Below, in pieces: positions 13,428 through 25,400 of a DNA stretch of 64,000 nucleotides. This DNA comes from Dasypus novemcinctus (Eukaryota > Chordata > Mammalia > Cingulata > Dasypodidae). The translations under genes and the position numbers were made by a program. Below the pieces are notes generated by a model that saw only the letters and a program-made list of their open reading frames with translations, was not told where the DNA came from and ran no database searches. Each line of letters begins with the position of its first letter. Position 1 is the first letter of the stretch. The DNA is taken from contig NC_080680.1 in assembly GCF_030445035.2 (NCBI RefSeq), positions 93,067,157-93,131,156 of the forward strand, read 5' to 3'.

Positions 13428-16400
13428 CTGCAAGGGAGAGACCGTATGCATTATTCTGAAGAAGGCAACTCTGCACTTAGCACATTGACCTGCATTAACT
13501 CATTTAATCCTCACAGCAACTAGAAGATGGTTTGAGAAGGTAAGTGATTGGTGCACAGTCGCACAGCTACCAAGGGATAGCCACATAGCCAGGCCAGTCT
13601 CCAGCCTGTCTCGCCCAGACTTTGAAAACTCCAGAGAATTTTGAACTTTGAACTGTCCATCACACCACTGAGCAAATTTGTTCCTCTGTGTGTGTGTGCG
13701 TGCGCACGTGTGCGTGCATGAGTGTGTGCGTCTGCTGTCATGCAGATGCTAAAACCAGAGGACAAAACTCAAGGAAAAGGCTTATTGATCATAATAAATG
13801 CATTCACATGCAGCAGGGCTGCAGTCTGCCCACCCCCTGGCCTCTTTATTGTGATCATGAAAGATGGAGCTTTTAATTATACAGACACCGAAGGCTCTCT
13901 GCCTCGTGGTGGGGGAGGGGGTGCCTTGAGTCTCTCTGGCTTCACATTCTTCAGATAGCCCGAGAGTCAGTTATTTTAATTAAAATAATGACCTTAAAAA
14001 CTGCATCTTAACCTGCATCTCTGGACTTGCTGCTGGAGGGGCTGGCTGGCCCTGAGGATCAGGGTCCAGGGTCGCAGGCCACCTGAGCAGGGAGGCCTTG
14101 AATAAGAGAAGGGCTCAAATGGACTTCGTTGCCACACTTGGGATTCTGGGGAGGAGTGAAGGGTCATTCTGGTGGTCCAGGCTACAGTACAGATTCCCCA
14201 AGAAGATGTTTGAGACAGAGTGAACCTGGGCGTGGGCCTCCTGCAAAATCTGGAATTTTCTAACTGCTTTATAAACACTGGGAATCCCCTAAAGAGAGGA
14301 CAGCTGAGCCGGCAGCCTGCATGGAAACTCCTGGAGTCTGAGGTCACCTGTAGGTGAGACAATCCTTTTCTGAACCTCACAACATTCAGAGGAATGTAGG
14401 TAGCTGTGGTTGGCCTGACAGGTTAAATAACCAAGGAAACCAGGTTAAGGTGATGTCGAGGTGGCCTGAATTGCTCACTTACGATCAGACCACACATTTG
14501 GCAATACATGCATATTTTAAATTTTCAGAGATCAAGCATTAAGAAGCACCTTGTCACAGGACCACTGGCTTGACCCTAGAAATGTAGCACAAACTCATGA
14601 GAATCAAGTGCTCTGGGAAGTAGTAGCTTATGGAGCCTGAGGACTGATTTAGGAGAGAAGGGGGCTGAGGGTGTCCTTCATTTGATCTCATGACCGAGGC
14701 AGATGTCACAGCACCAATTTTCTCTGAGGCACAGAGAGGCTGTGATTGCTGCTCATTGCCTGGCTCCAAGCTTGTTGCTTCTAAGTAGTACAGAATTGAA
14801 AATTTAAACAAAAGAGAAAAGAAAAACCAAATACAACTATTAACTTCTTCGTAAAGAAATCAAACTAGTTTTTCCTTTCCTGCCAGCTTGCATTCCCCCA
14901 GAGTGTAAGCCCTTCCTCCACAGGGATGTGTAAGAATTCCGCAGGCCATCGAAACAAGCCGGGGCTGAGAGGACAGTGCTCCCGACCCTAACTTTCTGTC
15001 CTCTCGGGAGCCTGCAAAGCCAGCGAGCACGGTATTCATCACAAAGGCAGCTTGGAGAAGGGTTGCCAGTGACCACGGGGCCTCTGGTTGGCTGGGCCTG
15101 CCTGGACTGGGGTTGGAGTGCATCAGTGGATTGAGCGCTGCACCTCGGCCTGCAAAGGCCCAGGCCCGCAGTGGGCAGGGGCCAGTCCTTCCAGAGCCGC
15201 AGAGCCTCCGAACTGTGATTGTAGCGAGCTGCACAGACAGCACCTCACTCCAACTGGGTGATCAGCTGCCGAAGAGACATGCCACCGAGAAGTGGCTTGG
15301 CACAGTGGTTAGGTGCGTTGTGCAGGCTCAGACCGATCATCTGGGTTCCAAGTCTACTTTCACCACCTCAAAATTGTGTGACCACACGTAAATTACTTAA
15401 CCTGTCAGATCTCCATTTTCTCATTGGTAAAATGGGTGATGTGAGGACTCAGCACAGCAAGTCCAGTTAAATATGAGCTGTTATCTAGATGTCATGAGGC
15501 AGTGACCTATGGTCCTGCAGGGCAGACTCCTCTTCACACTCGCATTGGGCTTAAGCAGAAATATCGAGGAGACTTGGTGCTCAGGGAGTATTTACTGAGC
15601 GAGGCCTGTGCCACGCTCAGTATAGACCACCTTAGATGCTGCTACTAAGTGCTCAGTACATGCTAGGCTGAGCACATCATGCGCCTTACTGTACTTGATC
15701 TTGACACCAATGCTGAGGTAGGTTCTAGTATTACTCATTTTACAGATGAGGAAACTGAGGCTCAGAGGTGAAGTGACTTGCCCAAGAATGATGAAGGGCA
15801 TATGTGAACCTATGTCTGAATACACATCCTTAACCACTTCAGCTTCATAGTTTACCCATGAATATTCGCACTCTTTTTGAGTTGATGGAACCGAGGCTCC
15901 AAACGATGACATTCACACATCATCTCGTACATCTAACCCCAAAAGCCCATTGCCAACCTGACAGAGTCTGTCTCCAGAGCCCCTGCACTGAATCAAGTGT
16001 TAAAAAGGGGAGCCCAAACTGGCGTAGTCCTGTTAACAGGGAAGAAGACAAGGGTGCTTGCTGTGGTTTAGTGTTACGGGAATGGGAGTGGCAGCCACTG
16101 GTGGTGTGGGGTGAGCTTGGGGCCCTAGCCACTGCCTGCCTCTGAATGGTTCACAGTGTCTAAAATGTCATGGAGCAGTCCCTGGGACCCACAGCAGCCA
16201 GGTCTTGGGTTAGGAGCCAAACGTGTTGGCAGAAGTGTGCCAACGGGCTGCTAGTGGGAGCCCATACTCGTCGGCGTCTGATAAAACTAATTGGCTCTTT
16301 TCCCTTCTGAGTCACTCTCCCAGAAATCTTCCTTTATCCACTCTGAGTGAACCCACGCTCAACCCCACAGCTGTGGCATTTCAGAGCTGGCCCCCTTGAG

Positions 16401-19400
16401 CCCCCGCTGGCCACGTGGAGCCCCCAGACCTGACCCCTGGCTTCAGCCACCGCCAGTGGGCAAACTCACCTTCTCAGAGTAATGTTCTCCAGGGAGAGGC
16501 GGGTAGTCACATTGCTCGATCTTCTGGCAGAGGGAGAAGAGATTCATCTTATCTCCGTAGAAGGGGCTCTGGAGAGCTGCCATCTGCAAGGGGAGAGGGG
16601 CCGGCAGAGATGAATTTTTGGCCTCTCAAGCTGAGGACTCGAGGCAAGAGGGGCCACTCCGGGGGCAGGGGGGTGTGGTCCTGTGCTGGCCCTGACCGCA
16701 AGGCCTGAGCCCCAGGAACAGGCCAGCAGGACTTCTCCCCCAGGCCCCAAGGAAGCTCGGATTCTAGAGAAAAGAGCGGTTTTAACATGATCTTGACCAC
16801 ATTTGCTTTTTCTTTCATAAAAATAAATGGGAGACTGTGGCCAGGAGTTGCTGAGGGCAGGGAGAGGGAAAAAGGGGTGTGATATTGGGGCTTTTGGGGA
16901 CTTGGAGTTGTGCTGAATGATACTGCAGGGACAGATGCAGGACACTATATCCTGCCATAACCCACTGAATGGACTGGGGGAGACTGTAAACTACAATGTC
17001 AACTGTAATCCATGCTGTGTAGCTGTGCTCCAAAATGTACTCAATTACAATGGATGTGCCACACTAATGAAAGATGGCAATGTGGGAGGAGTGGGGGGTG
17101 TGGGGAGTGGGTATACAGGAACCTCATATTTTTTAATGTAACATTTTGTGTGATCTATGTTTTTAAAAAATAAACGGGGACAGGGTTTCAGTGACAAAAC
17201 TTGACCGGCAATGTGGGAGGGGCAGTTGAGTGCTGTGGGTCAGCCTTGACCGTGGGAGGCGTGACTTCCCACCTTACTCCTGAGCCCTCAGGGAAGGACC
17301 TGGGGCAGGGGTGTGCAGCAGATGGGAAGATGGAGGCTCCACCACAGGAGAGGGTGCTGGGATTTGTGCTTGGGCCTGGCAGAACCTCTGATGTAACATC
17401 TAATTTATCTAAAAAGCAATTCCAAAGATAAATCTAAGAAACTGCTTACCTAAGGACTAACTTGTGGGGGCGGGAGGCATTTAATTTTTGGCTTTTTTAA
17501 GCCTAGGCTGCTGTCCCCAGCTCATTACAGAACCGCTCTGAATCCCAGCTCTGCCACTCACTTGCTGTGTGACAGGCCTTGGGCAAATCCTGTTTCCTTT
17601 CTGGCCTTTGGCTTCCTCATCTGTAAGAAGGGAAGAGACCCCACCACCCTGCAGGATTGTAGCGAGGCTTAGACTGGCACCCGGGGGAGACGCTACAAGC
17701 AGGGCAAGGGTCGGAGCACCTGGCTGCACGCAGTCCACCCGAAGGTGCTGGGGAGGGAAAGGGCGGTGGGGTGGTACTCCTAGTGGGTCCTCTCCCAGTC
17801 ATGGGACTAGCAGGCCCCTTCCTTCTGGAGGGTGCACAGACTTCCCCACCCCCCAGAAGGCTGATGAGGGGGTGTCTTCCAAGGAGGTGCAGCAGGCGCT
17901 ATGGAGTGGCTGGGTGCGGCAGCGGCGTGGCAGCCCAGCAAGGTGCCCGCCAGCCCCATCTGCCCATTAATCTGTAATGGGATTCGAGTGCTGCTTGTTA
18001 CTCCCGCTCACTGTCGCCTGCCGCCAAAGGATGGCCCGACGCCTCCTGCTAATGGAGTAATTGTGTCCGTTTGGCCCTGGTCCCTTCCGAGGAGCTGCCT
18101 GCCAGGCCCACTCCTCTCGGGCTCCCTGGCCAGGGCTCCTGGGTTCTGGCTGTACTGGGCAGGGCGTGGGGATACCCGAGGAATCTTCACTCCTTCCTGT
18201 GCCCTGCAGGCCAGGCCAGAGAGCCTTGTCTCCAGCAGGGAGCGGCCTGTGGTAGCCAGGTCTGTGGGTGCCGTTGTCTCTCGTTTTTTTTTTTTAATCT
18301 TTTAGGTACTTGGCCAGGGATTGAACCCAGGACCTTGTTTTTGGCAAGCCGATGCTCAACCACTGAGCCACATGGGCTCCCTTGAGTTGGTTTTTCCGTT
18401 TGTTTGCCTTTTGTCTTTAGGAGGCAATGAGAAGGGAACCGGGACCTCCCATATGGGAAGCAGGCACTCAACGGCTTGAGCCACACCTGCTCCCTGCCCT
18501 CGTCTCCCCCGCCCCCCACCTCGCCACCCCAGTTGTCTGTTCTCTGTGGCACCGGGAATCTGTTTCTTTTTTTTGGTTGTGTCATCTTGTTGTGTCAGCT
18601 CTCCCTGTGTGCGTCGCATTTCCCGGGCAGGCTGCACTTTCTTTTGCGCTGGGCGGCTCTCCCGCATGGGGCTCCCCTACACGGGGGACACCCCCGCCTG
18701 GCAGGGCACTCCTTGCACGCATCAGCACTGCGCATGGGCCAGCTCCACACGGGTCAAGGAGGCCCGGGGTTTGAACCGCGGACCTTCCATGTGGTAGACG
18801 GACACCCTAACCACTGGGCCAAGTCCACTTCCCTGCCCTCATCGTTCGCTTCCCAGCCTGCCCAGTCTCTGTTGACGCCTCTGAACTGGTCTGAGACCAG
18901 CCTCCTTCAGAAGGTCCCCAGAAGTCTTCAGAGCCCCAGGAAGCATTCTTGGGTTAGGAAATGGCCTTGGGGAGGCAGCAGTGTGAGGCTTGGAGATTTG
19001 GGGTTTCCCCACAACCAGGCAGCACCTATGGGCACAGTGCCTGGGCTGTGCCAAGGTGGCCTCTGTGGGGGGAGCTCAGGGGCAGCATCACTGCTCCCTC
19101 CCTGTTTCTGACAGCTGCTTGAGGGCTGGGGCCCCTCTGGGAAGGGGTGTGAATCCTTCCCTTGGAGGAAGGCTGTGGAGAGTGCTTCCATCATTCGCAG
19201 TAGCAAAGCTGGGTGTGTGAGTATGCAAAATGGCATCACTTGGGTGATGCATTCCCAATAATTAAAATGAGACCCTCGGTTGCAAAGAGTTAATTGGGCC
19301 GTTTCAAAAGGACATCTGTTGCCACAGCAGAGGGCAGCTGAGACTCCAGGGTGGTCACTTGAGGTGAGCCAGTGCCCTCCGAGTCATGGCTGGAAGAGTG

Positions 19401-22400
19401 AGATGGATTCTGCTGGAAGCTGTTTCTGTTTGGGGCAGAAAGGAATGGTTTAAATGTTGGCCTTGCCACCAAGGACCTGGTTTTCATGCATCTGACCTGG
19501 CAGAGGACTGGTGGCACTTGTAGCAAGCAGATCTGGGCAGGTTTTCCCCAGCCTCGCTGCTCCAGACTCTAAAAGGTGCCCTGTCTGCCACCCACTTTGG
19601 ATCAGCTCTCTGTCCCCTCCAGCACCTTCACCACATCGTTTCAGGAAAGCTTCTTTTTGGACAGGCTCAGCAGAGGCTCCCTCTCCACCCTCCCTGCTAA
19701 TGGCAGCTTCTCTGTCCAAGCCCCAAACCCACTGCTGCGGCCCGAGAGGCCTCAGACATGCAGATTCTGGCGGAAGCAGTGTCCCCACCTGTCCCTGCCC
19801 AGCTGCCGGCCACAGGCTTTCCACCAGATCAGGGCAACTGGCTGTGGCAGAACCTCTGGTGCTGCTCACAACACTGGGATTAGAACGAGCTCCTGAGATG
19901 GCAGGATCTCCTCCCACAGGTGACCGCCTGGCCCCTGCCAGTCCAAGCAGAATACAGACTGCTGTTGGCGTTCGAGACGGCTTGCCTTGTTAGGACTGCC
20001 GAAGCCCTGGCTCTCAGTGCTGCTCCTCAAAGGCAAAACTTTTTTCTCTTTGGTGTTACGGGATGACACATAGCCAAGGAAAAGGGACGGTGTGGGCACT
20101 TGCCCCCTCTAGGAGGGCTCAGAGGAACTGGTCCATGAGCTGAGATGTCAGAGGGAGATGTGGCAGTCGACTTCAGAGACAACAATGATGGCATTTGACT
20201 TCCACCTCGACGGCCTCAGACACCGTCTCATTGCCTGCTACTTCCCCAGCATGTCCTGGAGTAAGTGGTGAGCCACAGAAGCCGGCCGAGCAGCTGCTGG
20301 CCCTGCTCCCCTATGAGGTAGGGGCATCTAGATCATTCTGCCGGCTCCAGCCAGAATGCCCAAACGGGATTCCGTGCCAGGTGCAGCTGGTCCGCTTTCG
20401 TGAGGGTCTTAATCCTAATGGTTTCTTCGAGGCTGCTGCAAGATGTCCCCTGCTGAGAATCCCGGGGCTGGCGCCAAGCGAGCCAATTCCTTTAGCTCGC
20501 TGTCAGAGCTGAGCTCCCATGTAAATAAATAAATTCTGCAGAGCCCAGGCAGCCTGCTGGGTGCCTCCACGGGGCGTGCTGGGTAATGAAAATAAAGCAC
20601 CGGGCCTTCCGACACGGCCGCGCTCAGGCATCTCTGCTGGGAGCCCCTGCTGTGCCCAGCTGAGGGCAGCTCCAAGGTCGCCCTGGTTCTGGGCAGAGGG
20701 CGAGCCACCGTGGTCCTGCCTGACCCCTGTGGCTGGGGAGAAGGGGACAGGCCCTGGCTCCTGAAGGACCACACATCCATTCCTGCTTTGAGGCTGGGCC
20801 CAGCTTCTGACCACAGGACGGGGGAATCTGACAGCCTGGACACCTGTGCCTGTCCTGGCACTTCTGAGCTGTGTGACCACCTCTCTGAGCCTCAGTTTCC
20901 TCACCTGCAGGAACAGTCCCTTACAGGGCACCGTACCTGCTTGGTATGGTTCTGATGATCCACTCCAACGTCCAGGGCAGCGCTGCCTCCGGCCACCGAG
21001 CCCATGGGCACACGTTTCCAGATGCTGTCCTTTCAAGACAGACGCCACTTGGCCCCTGACCCAGAGGCGGGCAGGGCAGGGCAGCGTCTTAAGCAGCCTC
21101 AGATGGGTCGTTACTGAGGGTCCAGGTGACCAGGTGAAGGGCTGTGGTGGGCTGAGTACTGGCCCCCCAAATACCCAGGTCCCTGGAGCCTGTGAATGTG
21201 ACCTGACGTGGCAAAGGAGCTTTGCAGGTACGATGAAATGAAAGACCTCGAGGCGACAATCCCAGAGTATCTGGGCGGGCCCTAAATGGCATCACAAGTG
21301 TCTTGATAAGGAGACAGAGGGATACCTGACTACAGAAGAGAAGCACGGGGTGATGGAAGCAAGAGGTTGGAGTGATGTGAGGAAAGATTCACATGCCCAG
21401 GAGGGCAGGAAGCTTCTGGAAGCTAAAAAAGGCCAGAAAAGAGATTCTCCCCTAGAGCCTCCACAAGGCACTGGCCCTGCCGACACCTCGGCTTTAGTCC
21501 AGTGAAACTGATTTCAGACTTGCCACCGCCAGGACTGAAAGAAAATAAACAGGGTTGTTGTAAGCCACCAAGTCTGTGGTAATTTGTCACAGCAGCCACA
21601 GCAAACTGATACCGGGGGGCCTTTGAGATTTCCAAGCCCCCGCTGGTGCTGGAGGAGAGCAGCTCTGTCCCCACTGGGGGCGGCTCTCTTTGGCCCTGTG
21701 CGGTCACCTCAGGGCCCAGGCTGTCCTAGCCCAGTGTGCGTGCCCCTGGGGCGCTGGGCCCTTAGGTGTGGTCTGTGTGTGTGCAGGCGGGGGCGGGGGG
21801 AGCCTTTGCCACCAGCTCTGCAGGCTGGCGCCCTGGGAAGACGCCACAGGCTGTGTCGCGGGAGATGCCAGGCGTGCCTGCGGGATGTTTCCTTCCAATT
21901 ACCATAGCCCTGGGCTCAGATGCCTCCCCGCCCCCTCTGCTGGGAAAACATCCGCTTCTCCTCCCCTGCAGGGCTGGGGGAGTGGGGAGGGGGCGGCAGC
22001 CTGGGATTTTAGCCAGGGGCTGGGTGGGGGCAGGGTCCGACCGCCCTGGGAGCCTGGTGGGCCACACACGTCCTCCTGTGTGGGGGCCAGGGCCACGAGG
22101 TTCAAATGCGCGCCCGCTGTCACCGAGGATGCCCAGTGCCTCCGCGCGACTTCATTGACTTACTTCATTGACTTCTTCCTGCCGACTTCTCCCTCCCTGG
22201 GTTGCAGGCCCCACGGCCCCGCGTACTGCCAACAAATAAATCGACTGGGCCACAGCAGAGCCCTGAGGCCAGACGGTCGCTAAAGCGGGAGGCGGCCTCG
22301 TTAGACATCCTTACGTCGTTCTTAGACGTCATTCGGGTGCCCAAGACGGAGCTGCCCGATCGGGGAGCCAGAGAGGCTGTCGTGGCCTCATCTGCCTCTG

Positions 22401-25400
22401 AGGCTGACAAAGGCTCGGGCAGAAGGCTTGGCGCAAGCAGAGGAGTCCACGGCCACCCCAGCCCGGGCCACACCTGGCCTGCCAGTTGACCTGTGTGTTC
22501 ACATTCGGAGCCCCTCTTGGGGCAAACAGGGCTGAGTGGCTTACAGAACTAGAGAACAAAGCACGGAAAGGTAAAAGGCACAAACCATCTGACCAGGGCC
22601 TTCGGAGGGACTGAAGCTGAGCTGCACTGCGGCATCTCGCTGGCCAGGGCTGAAAGGGGGCTGTGCGGGCTGCAGGTGCCTCCCTGCCGGGGCCAGAGCC
22701 GGAGCCAGCCACGAGGGCCTGCCCTGTGTCCTGGGGCCTTGTGTGAGCAAACGCCTCACTACAGGGTCTCATTTATGCTGCACAATAGGGCTGGGTGTGA
22801 CCCCATTTTAAACAGGGGGCTTTTGGGCTCTGGGGGGGGTGTGTGTGTGACTTGCCCCGATCCTTAGGTGGGTAAATCCTGGAGCCTGGATTTGATCTCA
22901 GGTCCTCCTGATCAAAGCTTGGGCCCGTCCCAGCACCCTGCATCTCACGAGCTACACACACACCGTCTCCCGCACCCATTCACAATCTTAACTCACAACT
23001 GCCCTTGCTGGCTGCCTTCCGTGCTTGGGCCTTGAGAGGCCCCAAGAAGCACCCCAGCCACTCTGCAGCCCACAGCCAGGTGGACAATTCCTTTCTCAGG
23101 CTCCAGGCTGGAGGGGGGGCCTGGGCTTGGGCTCACACCGGCCACAGCAGCCTGGGTGATGAGAGTACACCCATCAGAAGTGGCCAGACTTGCAGTGAGG
23201 GATGGAGAGACCCCAAACTCATGAATCATGCTGGTGACGAATACCAGTTCCACAGTGGTCCTTGGTAACCAAGGGAGGCCCCTGCCCCTGGGGCATTGCC
23301 CACCTGTTTTCTTTTGTTTGTTTGCTTTATTTTTTCAGGAGGTACCAGGGATTGAACCTAGGGCCTTGAATATGGGAAGCAGGTGCTCAACCACTGAGCT
23401 ACACCTGCTCCCCAGCCCATCTGGTTTTAGTGCCTCCTTGGGCACCTAATACAAGCAAGTTTCTTTCCTGTTGTTTTTAGCTGAGGAGAAGAACTGGCAT
23501 TCACCTCCTTTTTCCTATTGCTAAGGATGCCTGTTTCTCTCTGAATTCTCTCCTGTGTTCGCCATCCTCTTATGCTCACCGGGCCACCCCCTCCACCACC
23601 ACCCACCCTGCTCAACCCCTCCTGACTCCCAAACCACCCAGGAGCCAGGCTGGGGAGGGTCAGGGTTGGGGGGCTGGACACACAACACAGCCCTCTTCTC
23701 CAGTGGGTCTCCAGGACTGCCCTGTACGCCCCAGTCCACCACAGTCCACTCAGGAGGGCACCACCTCGACGCGCCCGCTCCCGCTATGTGCTCGTTAAAA
23801 GACACGCAAAGGGGGGCGGATGCCGCTCAGGAGGTCGAGCGCCTGCTTCCCGTGTACGAGAACATGACCTGGTCCCGAGGTCTGACTGTCAGTCCCTGAC
23901 TCACCCATAGACGGTCAAGGGGACACGTGGGTGGCCTAACATATGCTGCCCTCTGGGAGGAGGGGTCCAAGCACAATGCCCCAAGGGCCGTGTCCTCGCC
24001 TGGCTTTGTCTACTAACCAGACCAACCCTTTGAAGGGAAGCGTCTGGCCTTTCTAATAGCAGGCCCCTGGCCTTGAAAGACACTGAAGTTAAACCTTGCT
24101 AAGTGATCAGAGATTTGATTTCCTTCTCTCAAGCTTCATTTGGGAGGGGGAAGCCGAACGACTTCGCCCGTGAAGCACCAAGGCCCCTTTGCGGAGCGGT
24201 GGAGGCAGCGGGCAGCCTGTTCCTCTACGCTGCTCACGAGGCTGTGGGTCAATTCCCAGTCAAGACTCTCAGAGGGGCAAAGGAGTCCGCCTCTGCTGAC
24301 ACCAACAAAACCCCAGGGGCCCCTCGACACGCTGTCCTGAGCATCGCTGCCCTGGGAGCTTCCCCAGCCACCTCAGCCTAACGATGAGCTTCTACGAGCT
24401 GCTCAGCTCCAGGCCAGACCCCTCGGACCTTCGCCTCAGCTCCAGCTCCAGGGGAAGCAGGGATAGAAGCCAAGTTCCAGTTCTACAGCTGCACCGAGGT
24501 AGGTGCCTGCCTAGCACTTGGGGGTATTCAAAGCCCCTTCTTGCCTGTTCTTTCAGTGCTGTGGGCTGTGGCGATGCAGCAGGTGCTGCTGTGCCCATTT
24601 TACAGATGGCGAGACTGGGCCCAGCAAGACATGGAATCCCGGAGCCACCCAGCACAAGCGCAGGGTGGTGGGAGGGTGTGACCCTGTGACCTCCAGGCTT
24701 GGAGACACCACGGAGCTCAGGCCCCCTACCCGCTGGAGATGACCACAGCTTCACAGCCACAAGCGGCCTGTGCCCCTCGGGGCCCTGGGGTGGCCAGCCC
24801 AGATGGGTCCTGGGCCCACTAAGTCTCCAAACTGCTCCTGTCCCTTGGTCCAGACAGGCCCTGGATCTGGGAATGGCCACTGGTGGCTCCATCCCACGCC
24901 TGGGGGCAGGGGCAGTGAGGCCTATGGTTCTGGGCCAGGAAAAATTGGGACCCCCTTCAGTGTGGAAGCACGAGCCAGGTGAGTCCTCCCTGGTCCCCAT
25001 CAGTGAAAGGTGACTGAGTCAGCGTGTCAGTGTGGTTACCGGGCAGGCCAGGGGGCCACTGAGGACCGCGGCTCGCCCGAGCCCCGAGATCCTCCTGCCT
25101 GGGCTCCCTCCTTCACACAGGCAGACCCTGAACTCCCTCCTCTGTTTCTCATCTGTCTGCCTTCCCAGTTGCTGAGCAACCTACTGGTGTGGCAATACCC
25201 AGCCTGCCACCGCCCACCCCCCTAGCCACTCCCGCCAGCCTGACATCACTGGAGGGTGGGTGCGGCAGCGGGTGTGCAGACAGGTCCCTGGTGGTCCCGC
25301 TGCTGCACACTGTCACGACACATCCCTGCGTTCCCACCCTGAGCCAGTGAGCCGAGCCCCTGCCCTGAGCAGAGGCCCAGTGCATGTCCTGCCAGATGCC

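Larger units (their letters stand above)
13428..16469 (-). other. NEK6: NEK6 intron between exons 9 and 10
   Basis: This is a 3.0-kb GT-AG intron. It holds MIRs at 13465-13625, 15285-15490 and 15640-15850, and an impure TG/CG microsatellite at 13684-13735. The part 13870-15280 has no element I can name with confidence. Confidence 0.9.

Noticed and set aside
16544-16945. 133-codon minus-strand frame overlapping NEK6 exon 9
   Set aside because: Different frame from the kinase exon, which is fixed by splice sites and homology.
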